Source: Desulfobacterales bacterium
Lineage (GTDB): Bacteria; Desulfobacterota; Desulfobacteria; Desulfobacterales; JAUCGF01
DNA: 11,553 nucleotides
Direction: 5' to 3'
Assembly: GCA_029940345.1 (NCBI GenBank)
Contig: JAOZRC010000076.1
Location: forward strand, 1,608-13,160
Below, piece by piece: positions 1 through 5,487 of the stretch. Position 1 is the stretch's first letter. Each line of letters starts with the position of its first letter. The notes under the pieces were generated by a model, which had not been told where the DNA came from, searched no databases, and saw only the letters and a program-made list of their open reading frames with translations. The translations under genes and the position numbers were made by a program.

Positions 1-2
1 TC

Positions 3-620
3 TTAAAAATAATTCTTAAATCGGAAACGCCACAACATAAAGTGTCAGTCAAAGCATTTCAAATCAGTAAATATCCGGTCACCAATGAGCAATACACACG
101 GTTTGTCACTGCAACCGGACATGAACCGCCTGAACACTGGCGTGGGGCGGAAACGCCGCTGGAATTGCGCAGTCATCCGGTGGTCTATGTCAACTGGTAT
201 GACGCCTGCGCCTATTGCCAATGGCTGAGTAAGGAGCAAAACATGGTGGTGCGCCTGCCCTCTGAAGCTGAGTGGGAAAAGGCCGCCCGTGGCTCCGATG
301 CGCGCATCTACCCCTGGGGAGATGAATTTAACAGCGCCTATTGCAACAGCTATCAAACTGGTGTTGGCACAACCAGTCCGGTGGGTATGTTTAAACAGGG
401 TGCAAGCGTTTATGAATGCATGGATATGGCTGGCAACGTTTGGGAGTGGACCCAAACAGTATGGGGGAAATCAGAAAACCCTGAATTTGAATATCCCTAC
501 CTGTCGGATGACGGACGTGAAAATATGGATACCGCGGATAAGCGCGTGCGTGTATTGCGCGGCGGTTCGTTCTACGACTATCTGTACGACTTGCGCTGCG
601 CCTTCCGTTGCAGGGGCTAG
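3..620 (+). CDS. FGE/SUMF1-fold protein (EgtB/PvdO type), 5'-partial, ends at an in-frame TAG
   Basis: C-terminal part of a formylglycine-generating-enzyme (SUMF1/EgtB/PvdO) domain. The frame is open to the window's left edge, and the upstream codons read ...SETPQHKV, a normal start to this fold, so the GTG at 42 is an internal codon and the gene begins outside. Visible motifs in order are KYPVTNEQY, PVVYVNWYDACAYCQWL, VRLPSEAEWEKAARG, YPWGDEF, SPVGMF, DMAGNVWEWT and RVLRGGSF. The paired cysteines that bind copper in true sulfatase-activating FGE are not at the expected place after RGGS, so I infer a binding or scaffold role rather than formylglycine synthesis. The protein stops at TAG 618-620, yet the next 17 codons still encode PHNRFNLVSFRVVSPGL, the expected last strand of the fold. 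This could be a nonsense mutation, readthrough or a sequencing error. The N-terminal domain is unknown. Confidence 0.85.
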   Translation, partial: LKIILKSETPQHKVSVKAFQISKYPVTNEQYTRFVTATGHEPPEHWRGAETPLELRSHPVVYVNWYDACAYCQWLSKEQNMVVRLPSEAEWEKAARGSDARIYPWGDEFNSAYCNSYQTGVGTTSPVGMFKQGASVYECMDMAGNVWEWTQTVWGKSENPEFEYPYLSDDGRENMDTADKRVRVLRGGSFYDYLYDLRCAFRCRG

Positions 621-659
621 CCGCACAATCGGTTCAACCTCGTCAGTTTTCGAGTGGTC
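570..659 (+). other. Candidate DGR variable region at the 3' end of the FGE-like gene
   Basis: From the codon after RGGS to the FRVV codons the frame is rich in NNC codons: TTC, TAC, GAC, TAC, GAC, TTC, TGC, GGC, CAC, TTC, AAC, CTC, GTC. They fall where relatives of this fold often carry asparagine (R-N-R-N-N-P-N-N-R-N-N-N-x-G-F-R-V). Adenine-specific mutagenesis of AAC template codons by a diversity-generating retroelement leaves this pattern, and C-type-lectin/FGE folds ending in GFRV are known DGR targets. The conserved framework (RCA, R, P, R, FRVV) lies between the variable positions. The in-frame TAG at 618-620 sits at one such position. No reverse transcriptase or template repeat is in the window, so this rests on codon pattern and position only. 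Confidence 0.5.
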
Positions 660-719
660 TCCCCCGGCCTCTGATCTCTGGTTTAAGCTCTGAACTCTGG
701 AAACTCGGGCCTCTGAAAA

Positions 720-745
720 GCGCCGCAGGCGGCGCGCATTTTTTT
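720..745 (+). terminator. Intrinsic terminator after the FGE-like gene
   Basis: A GC-rich inverted repeat, GCGCCG (720-725) with CGGCGC (730-735) around a 4-nt loop, is followed after three bases by seven T's (739-745). It lies about 45 bases past the TGA (672-674) that would end the FGE frame if the TAG were read through. It therefore fits the original gene end and separates that gene from the downstream run. Confidence 0.75.
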
Positions 746-763
746 GAGGGATTCGCTCCATTT

Positions 764-885
764 CGTTACGAGGCTCCATCTCGTTACGAGGCTCCGCCTC
801 GTTACGGGCTGTTTCAGGCTCCGCCTGATGCGCCAAAAGCAGTTCCGGATGGATTATGTCGCATGAGGCAGAGCCTCGTTACGAG
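764..885. repeat. Cluster of short tandem and palindromic GAGGC-type repeats
   Basis: Two 18-bp units, at 764-781 (CGTTACGAGGCTCCATCT) and 782-799, are identical at 16 of 18 positions. A degenerate third start, CGTTACGGGCT, lies at 800-810. Small palindromes are embedded: CGAGGC-TCC-GCCTCG at 787-801, TCAGGC-TCC-GCCTGA at 814-828, and GAGGC-AGA-GCCTC at 865-877, the last followed by GTTACGAG. A related palindrome closes the window at 11515-11539. This is intergenic repeat DNA. An open frame runs through it (608-922), but its low-complexity product looks like translated repeat, not a gene. Confidence 0.7.
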
Positions 886-948
886 TTTTATTATTTGGCC
901 ATTGGCCCAATTTTTTCAATAACAATAAATCATTAAATGTGATATATT

Positions 949-976
949 TTGATAAGACTTACTTGGCAGTTATAAA
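949..976 (+). promoter_or_regulatory. Possible sigma70-type promoter for the ubiD run
   Basis: In the AT-rich stretch before the decarboxylase gene, TTGATA (949-954) and TATAAA (971-976) are separated by 16 bp, each one base away from or close to the consensus hexamer. The start codon lies about 48 bases beyond the -10. The region is AT-rich enough for such matches to arise by chance, and TATGAT at 999-1004 is an alternative -10. The rest of 846-1023 shows nothing else I can name. Confidence 0.3.
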
Positions 977-1023
977 TAATATATTAAAGTTAATGACGTA
1001 TGATATAAACGACCGGTTTTCTT

Positions 1024-2862
1024 ATGAAAAAAAAAACAGCGTATAACAATCTGAACGACTTTATTAATGAATTGGATAAGGCCGGCGAAGTGCGCTATAT
1101 TGATCAGTTGGTTTCTCCCATTTTGGAAATCAGCAAACGCACTGATTCAGAATCAAAAAGCGCCGGCGGCGGTAAAGCGCTCTATTTTCGCAATGTTATG
1201 GGGTCATCTTTTCCGGTGGCAACCAACCTTTTTGGCAGTCAGCGGCGCATCGGCATAGCGCTCGGTGTGAACAACCTTGATCAACTGAGCGCGCGAATTA
1301 AAACCTACTTTGATTTCAACCCGCCGAAAACGCTAAAGCAGGCATTTAAGATGCTGCCAATGGCTTTTGAAGCCTTCAAATTCTTTCCGCGTTCTTACCG
1401 TAAGGGAACACCGCCTTGCCAGCAAGTGGTTTTAAAAGATGATCAGGTCGATTTGAGCATATTGCCAGTCATTCAATGCTGGCCAAAAGATGCCGGACGG
1501 TTTATAACGCTTCCGCTGGTAATAACGAAAAGCCTGAAAACAGGCAAACACAATATGGGCATGTACCGGATGCAGATTTATGATAAAAACACCACCGGCA
1601 TGCATTGGCATATTCATAAGGACGGAGCGCACTACTTTAACGAATATGTTCAAGCCGGCAAGCGGATGCCGGTTGCAGTGGCAATAGGAGCCGATCCGGC
1701 GACTATATATGCGGCCACGGCCCCGATGCCCCAGGGCCTGGATGAAATCATTATGGCCGGTTTTATACGCAAAAAACCCGTGCGCATGACCAAATGTCTG
1801 ACCATCGAATTGGAAGTTCCCACGGAAGCCGAATTTGTGTTGGAAGGCTATGTAGATCCGCAGGAACACCGGCGCGAAGGCCCTTTCGGCGATCACACAG
1901 GCTATTATTCCCTGGCAGATGATTATCCCGTGTTTCATGTGACCGCTATTACACATCGACGTCATCCGGTTTATATAACCACCCTGGTCGGACGCCCTCC
2001 CATGGAGGATTGTTACCTGGCCAAAGCCACGGAACGCCTGTTTTTACCCATGCTGCAAACGGTTTTTCCAGAAATCGCAGATTACCACTTTCCTTGGGAG
2101 GGTGTGTTTCACAATATTGTTATTGTTGCAATTGATAAAGAATATCCCGGACATGCCCACAAAATCATGAATGGCTTATGGGGACAGGGGCAAATGAGTT
2201 TCTGTAAAACGATTGTAATTGTTGATAAACAGGTCAATCCTCATGATACTCATGCCGTGCTTGATACGCTGCTTACAAAACTCGATATATCTTCAGATAT
2301 AACGATTGCCAAAGGTATTTTGGACGTACTCGACCATGCCTCGCCGTTTCCCAATTTCGGAAGTAAACTTGGAATTGATTTAACTAAACGCTTTAGAAAT
2401 GAATCGCCGCGAATTGAAATAAAACGCGCCCTTACGCGTAAATATCTGTTAAGCCATGATACCGTAAAAAACCTGATTCTTTCAGATGTGCCCGGTGTGT
2501 CAGGCTGCCAACTGATGGCCGAAAAATCAATGGAACAGCAGCCCACCCAAAATGCAATCATGGCTGTTTCCATTGAAAAAAAGCTTAATCGAAGCGGGAA
2601 AGCCTTTGCAACTGATATCTTAAAACTGGACGATCTAAGCGTATACAATATTTTTATCCTCTTTGATAAAACTATTGATCTTGGCGATGCGCCTCTGATG
2701 CTGTGGAAACTGTTTAACAATGTCGATCCGGAGCGGGATATCACGATTCACAATGGACGGGTTGTGATTGATGCCTCAATCAAAGGACCGACAGATGATC
2801 ATTTTAGGGAGTGGCCTGAAGAACTTACATTTGACTTACATACGAATAGTCCGCTATGCTAA
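1024..2862 (+). CDS. ubiD: UbiD-family prFMN-dependent decarboxylase
   Basis: A 612-aa member of the UbiD family, which uses prenylated FMN to (de)carboxylate aromatic or alpha,beta-unsaturated acids. E. coli UbiD acts on 4-hydroxy-3-polyprenylbenzoate in ubiquinone synthesis. The segment NMGMYRMQIYDKNTTGMHWH (177-196) carries the metal and prFMN-phosphate binding signature and the catalytic Arg (R182). EGYVDPQEHRREGPFGDHTGYY follows from residue 274, with E281/E285 and D290, the last matching the E. coli proton-donor Asp. GRPPMED (323-329), GHAHKIMNGLW (376-386) and GSKLGIDLTK (446-455) are also family landmarks. The protein is about 110 residues longer than E. coli UbiD, as in the ~600-aa forms often labelled menaquinone-biosynthesis decarboxylases. 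The substrate cannot be told from sequence. No UbiX (prFMN synthase) gene is nearby. The start has no clear Shine-Dalgarno, but the N-terminus (NNLNDFINELDKAGEV) is typical. The stop overlaps the next gene by 7 nt. Confidence 0.93.
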   Translation: MKKKTAYNNLNDFINELDKAGEVRYIDQLVSPILEISKRTDSESKSAGGGKALYFRNVMGSSFPVATNLFGSQRRIGIALGVNNLDQLSARIKTYFDFNPPKTLKQAFKMLPMAFEAFKFFPRSYRKGTPPCQQVVLKDDQVDLSILPVIQCWPKDAGRFITLPLVITKSLKTGKHNMGMYRMQIYDKNTTGMHWHIHKDGAHYFNEYVQAGKRMPVAVAIGADPATIYAATAPMPQGLDEIIMAGFIRKKPVRMTKCLTIELEVPTEAEFVLEGYVDPQEHRREGPFGDHTGYYSLADDYPVFHVTAITHRRHPVYITTLVGRPPMEDCYLAKATERLFLPMLQTVFPEIADYHFPWEGVFHNIVIVAIDKEYPGHAHKIMNGLWGQGQMSFCKTIVIVDKQVNPHDTHAVLDTLLTKLDISSDITIAKGILDVLDHASPFPNFGSKLGIDLTKRFRNESPRIEIKRALTRKYLLSHDTVKNLILSDVPGVSGCQLMAEKSMEQQPTQNAIMAVSIEKKLNRSGKAFATDILKLDDLSVYNIFILFDKTIDLGDAPLMLWKLFNNVDPERDITIHNGRVVIDASIKGPTDDHFREWPEELTFDLHTNSPLC

Positions 2863-3749
2863 AACCATTATTATCTCCAAAAAACGATTTTGTTTTCAAA
2901 AAGTTGTTTGCATGGGACACTTCCGTCCTGCTGAACCTCATTAATGCCGTTTTACTATCATCAGGCCGCGGCAACATCTGTTCGGTTAAAGTTAAAAATC
3001 CGATTGTGTTGCCTGAAGAGTTAGCCCAGAAATTTATCATCATGGACATTCAGGCTGAAGATGAAAAAAACAATAACTATGATATCGAAATGCAGGTTCA
3101 GAAATTTTCATCATATCCCAGCCGTGCATTATATTACATCAGTAAGTTGTATGCCGGACAAATGGATGCTGGCGATAAATACAGCAGCTTAAAACCGGCT
3201 ATCGGCATTCATTTTCTGGATTACAAAATGTATCCTAAGCAAAACGAATTTCAATTTTGTTTTGAATTTAAGGATTGCCGCTTTCCCAAACTTGAATTAA
3301 CCCATGATTTGGCCTTGCATCTTTTTGAGCTTCCGAAAATTAAACGGATAAATGTGAATCGAAAAGGGCAAGCTGATGATATGATCCAATGGCTTCATTT
3401 TTTCAACAATGCTCACAAGGAGGACGAAACCATGCGAGAACATTATACAAATCCGGCTATTCATCAAGCATTTACATTTTTGGAAGAATTAAGCGCGGAT
3501 GAACTCGAACGCCAACGTGCTGAAATACGTGAAAAAGCCTTAAAAGACGAAGCGACCTTTTTGGATGATGCTAAAAAAGAAGGCTTTGCAGAGGGCATTG
3601 AACAAGGTATTGAACAAGGAGCCGATGCCAAAGCGAGGTCTATGGTGCAAATTCTTTTGGCAATGAAAGTGGCTTCATCAGAACAAATTGCCGAAATTAC
3701 CGGATTGAGTCTCGAAGTGATTGAAGCAATGCAGGCTTCCCAAGCATGA
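2856..3749 (+). CDS. Rpn-family PD-(D/E)XK nuclease / putative transposase
   Basis: A 297-aa protein of the recombination-promoting nuclease (Rpn, TIGR01784; PDDEXK_2) family. These are DNA endonucleases once called transposases; E. coli RpnA stimulates RecA-independent recombination. The start LLSPKNDFVFKKLF is the family N-terminus. The nuclease core shows IIMDIQAE (D64) and YDIEMQVQ (E78, Q80), then SRALYYISKLYAGQ (89-102). The C-terminal third is charged and helical, with the EGxxxGxxxG-type run near 242-255 common in this family, and ends in a small helical segment ITGLSLEVIEAMQ. Its ATG lies inside the last codons of ubiD (7-nt overlap) with no Shine-Dalgarno, so translation is probably coupled to ubiD. 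The gene looks more AT-rich than ubiD, which suggests later arrival. No terminal repeats mark it as an autonomous transposon. Confidence 0.9.
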   Translation: MLKPLLSPKNDFVFKKLFAWDTSVLLNLINAVLLSSGRGNICSVKVKNPIVLPEELAQKFIIMDIQAEDEKNNNYDIEMQVQKFSSYPSRALYYISKLYAGQMDAGDKYSSLKPAIGIHFLDYKMYPKQNEFQFCFEFKDCRFPKLELTHDLALHLFELPKIKRINVNRKGQADDMIQWLHFFNNAHKEDETMREHYTNPAIHQAFTFLEELSADELERQRAEIREKALKDEATFLDDAKKEGFAEGIEQGIEQGADAKARSMVQILLAMKVASSEQIAEITGLSLEVIEAMQASQA

Positions 3750-3777
3750 ATCGAATAACCCTATGAATGATTCTAAT

Positions 3778-3785
3778 GAAAAAAG
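3778..3785 (+). repeat. Target-site duplication, left copy (GAAAAAAG)
   Basis: The 8-bp GAAAAAAG lies directly outside the left end of the element at 3786-3925. An identical 8-mer (3926-3933) lies directly outside its right end. This is what transposition with an 8-bp staggered cut leaves. The word is A-rich, so chance is less negligible than for a mixed 8-mer, but the exact abutment on both sides is convincing. Confidence 0.7.
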
Positions 3786-3925
3786 GGCATCCTTCATTTT
3801 CCGCTTAACACTTTAAAGGAGTGCTGAACCGAAGGTTTAGCGTTTTACGCTGGTCTTTGCTAAACCTTCGGTTCAGCACTCCCCATGAAAGTGTAAACCA
3901 CTTTTGGGTTATTATGAAGGATGCC
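3786..3925 (-). mobile_element. MITE-like element E1, 140 bp, palindromic, with 8-bp TSD
   Basis: Begins with GGCATCCTTCAT (3786-3797) and ends with its exact inverse ATGAAGGATGCC (3914-3925). Further in, ACACTTT (3808-3814) pairs with AAAGTGT (3888-3894), and the centre is a perfect 24-bp hairpin (separate entry). The element codes for nothing and fills almost the whole gap between the Rpn gene and the FAD gene. Its left 29 bp match the inverse of the right end of E2 (5435-5463) at 27/29 positions. Its right 37 bp (3889-3925) match the inverse of the left end of E2 (5337-5373) at 31/37. E1 and E2 are therefore the same family in opposite orientations; the minus sign here means inverted relative to E2. 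A transposase in trans must have moved it; none with these ends is in the window. Confidence 0.8.
3818..3882. repeat. Perfect 24-bp inverted repeat (hairpin) in E1
   Basis: Positions 3818-3841 are exactly complementary to 3859-3882, leaving a 17-nt loop (3842-3858). The arms begin GGAGTGCTGAACC. No T-tract follows on the + strand, so it is not a standard terminator, although such a stem in mRNA could stall polymerase or protect the 3' end of the upstream message. The core has no counterpart in E2, so it may be a separate palindromic unit carried by, or inserted into, E1. Confidence 0.85.
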
Positions 3926-3933
3926 GAAAAAAG
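3926..3933 (+). repeat. Target-site duplication, right copy (GAAAAAAG)
   Basis: Identical to 3778-3785 and directly adjacent to the right terminus of E1. It sits one base before the ATG at 3935. Removing E1 plus one copy restores a gap of about 37 nt between the Rpn stop and the FAD-protein start. Confidence 0.7.
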
Positions 3934-3934
3934 T

Positions 3935-5335
3935 ATGCAAGAATATGATGTGATTATTGTCGGCGGAGGCCCCGCCGGATTATTCGCCGCTTATTACCTG
4001 TGTGAACATTCCGATCTCAAAGTGCTGCTGATTGAAAAAGGACGCAGCATCGCCCGGCGTAAATGCCCAATGAAAGAGACCCAGGAATGTTTGCAATGCA
4101 AACCGTGCAATATTTTATCCGGCATCGGCGGTGCCGGGCTATTTTCCGACGGCAAGCTGAATTATATCCATCGACTGGGAAAAACCGACCTTACACAATT
4201 TATGCCTATCCCGGATGCTAAAGCGCTGATTGATGAAACCGAGCAGATTTTTAACCGTTTCGGTATGGACGGTGCGGTGTACCCCACGGATATGCAAGCT
4301 GCTCGTGAAATGCGCAAAAAAGCCAAACTGCACGGTATGAATCTGCTTTTGATTAAACAAAAACATTTGGGTAGCGATTGCTTACCTGATCATATCGCAT
4401 CTTTAGGAGATTACATTAAAGCGGGCGGCGTAACGGTTCATACTTCCGAAACGGTTCAGGATATTACCGTTTCAAAGAAAAAAATCACCGGTGTAGCCAC
4501 CGATCAGCGCCAATATGATGCTAAAAATATCATTTTAGCGCCGGGACGGGTGGGCGCCAACTGGGTGGGCCAATTAGCGCGTCGCTATCAGCTCGGACTT
4601 AGCCAACGGGGTATCGAAGTCGGCGTGCGGGTGGAAGTGCATAATGAGATTATGGAGGATCTTTGCAACGTCATTTATGATCCCACATTTTTTATCCAAA
4701 CACCTAAATACGATGACCTGACGCGGACGTTTTGCACCAACCAGGGCGGGTTCGTCACACTCGAAAATTACAAACCGGACAATAACAATGGCTTTGTTTG
4801 TGTCAACGGACACGCCTACCGGCACAAAAAGTCTGAAAATACCAATTTTGCTTTTCTATCAAAAGTTGTTTTAACCGAACCGGTTACGGACAACCAGGCT
4901 TATGGCGAAGCCATCGGCCGGTTGGCCACGCTGATTGGCGGTGGCAAACCGATTTTACAGCGTTTCGGTGATCTCAAACGAGGAAGACGCAGCACCGAAA
5001 ACAGGATTAGCAAAGGCTATATTGAACCTTCTCTTGTTAATGTGGTGTGCGGTGATATTGCCATGGCGCTGCCTGAAAGAATTTTAACCAACATTGTGGA
5101 AGGCCTGGAAAAGTTAAACCTCGTCGTACCCGGGGTTTCCAATGACGAAACGCTTCTGTATGCGCCTGAAATTAAATTTTTCGCCACCCAGGTTGAAACT
5201 GATGGTGATCTTGAAACCGGCATACAAGGACTGTATGTCGCCGGAGACGGCCCCGGCGTTGCCGGAAACATTGTTGCGGCCTCTGCCACAGGATTGATTC
5301 CGGCCAAAGCGATTGTCAGAAAATGCAATCATTAA
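3935..5335 (+). CDS. COG2509-type FAD-dependent oxidoreductase
   Basis: A 466-aa flavoprotein resembling the 'uncharacterized FAD-dependent dehydrogenase' family COG2509. The N-terminal Rossmann motif is DVIIVGGGPAG (residues 5-15), with an acidic strand end at LLIEKG. A cysteine cluster, Cx7Cx2Cx2C (C44, C52, C55, C58), precedes GIGGAGLFSDGKL, a family hallmark. The C-terminus has GLYVAGDGPGVAGNIVAASATG, the second FAD contact. The substrate is unknown; the four cysteines could hold a metal or Fe-S cluster (inference). Start choice: a GTG at 3821 lies inside the E1 hairpin and would add residues encoded by the inverted repeat. ATG 3914 lies in E1's terminal repeat and would add MKDAEKS. ATG 3935 is the first outside the insertion and gives MQEYDVIIV, so it is probably ancestral. 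No start has a well-spaced Shine-Dalgarno. Confidence 0.85.
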   Translation: MQEYDVIIVGGGPAGLFAAYYLCEHSDLKVLLIEKGRSIARRKCPMKETQECLQCKPCNILSGIGGAGLFSDGKLNYIHRLGKTDLTQFMPIPDAKALIDETEQIFNRFGMDGAVYPTDMQAAREMRKKAKLHGMNLLLIKQKHLGSDCLPDHIASLGDYIKAGGVTVHTSETVQDITVSKKKITGVATDQRQYDAKNIILAPGRVGANWVGQLARRYQLGLSQRGIEVGVRVEVHNEIMEDLCNVIYDPTFFIQTPKYDDLTRTFCTNQGGFVTLENYKPDNNNGFVCVNGHAYRHKKSENTNFAFLSKVVLTEPVTDNQAYGEAIGRLATLIGGGKPILQRFGDLKRGRRSTENRISKGYIEPSLVNVVCGDIAMALPERILTNIVEGLEKLNLVVPGVSNDETLLYAPEIKFFATQVETDGDLETGIQGLYVAGDGPGVAGNIVAASATGLIPAKAIVRKCNH

Positions 5336-5336
5336 T

Positions 5337-5463
5337 GGCATCCTTCATATTGACCTAAAATTCGTTTACACGTTATTAACGTAGAACGATTTTGTAAATC
5401 AATCTACGGTTTTCACCTTAATTTATGAACACAAAAAATGTTAACCGGAAAATGAAGGATGCC
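5337..5463 (+). mobile_element. MITE-like element E2, 127 bp, inverted relative to E1
   Basis: Bounded by GGCATCCTTCAT (5337-5348) and ATGAAGGATGCC (5452-5463), starting one base after the FAD gene's stop codon. Its ends are homologous to those of E1 but swapped: 31/37 identities for its left end and 27/29 for its right end against the inverse of E1. The core differs and holds a modest hairpin (CGTAGA 5380-5385 with TCTACG 5403-5408, and GATTT 5388-5392 with AAATC 5396-5400). I see no target-site duplication (TCATTAAT left, GAAATTTG right), so the insertion may be old or have rearranged flanks. It occupies nearly all the space between the FAD gene and the ADH gene. Confidence 0.78.
5350..5379 (+). 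promoter_or_regulatory. Possible outward promoter inside E2
   Basis: TTGACC (5350-5355) and TATTAA (5374-5379) are spaced 18 bp apart and point toward the ADH/hrpA pair. The -35 matches consensus at 5 of 6 bases and the -10 at 4 of 6. If real, the element would supply a promoter to the genes it cuts off from the upstream run. Weak evidence in AT-rich DNA. Confidence 0.25.
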
Positions 5464-5478
5464 GAAATTTGGAATTAA
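5452..5478 (+). other. Possible leader mini-ORF, MKDAEIWN
   Basis: The right terminal repeat of E2 supplies an ATG that opens an eight-codon frame ending at TAA (5476-5478), just before the ADH Shine-Dalgarno (AAGGAG, 5479-5484). The same repeat end in E1 would encode MKDAE at the front of the FAD protein. This mini-ORF has no Shine-Dalgarno of its own and is most likely a by-product of the repeat. Confidence 0.2.
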
Positions 5479-5487
5479 AAGGAGAAA

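Noticed and set aside
42..620. GTG at 42 as the true start of the FGE-like gene
   Set aside because: The frame is open to the window edge and upstream codons (ETPQHKV) fit the fold, so the start lies outside.
764..885. CRISPR array
   Set aside because: Units are 18 bp, directly adjacent and degenerate, with no unique spacers and no cas genes nearby.
608..922. 104-aa open frame downstream of the FGE-like gene
   Set aside because: It runs through a terminator and tandem repeats, has repetitive RYEAP-type translation, no Shine-Dalgarno and no recognisable domain.
3818..3882. Rho-independent terminator for the Rpn gene
   Set aside because: The stem is perfect but no T-run follows on the + strand, and the structure is explained by the mobile element.
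3786..3925. Integron attC sites separating gene cassettes
   Set aside because: The hairpin spacing is suggestive, but core RYYYAAC/GTTRRRY boxes are not properly placed, the two elements are in opposite orientation, and the adh/hrpA junction has none.
3821..3934. GTG start extending the FAD protein upstream by 38 residues
   Set aside because: The extension is encoded by the inverted repeat of E1; family members begin near the DVIIVGGG strand.
3786..5463. Composite transposon made of E1, the FAD gene and E2
   Set aside because: The outer flanks do not form a target duplication (GAAAAAAG versus GAAATTTG), whereas E1 alone does, so separate insertions are more likely.
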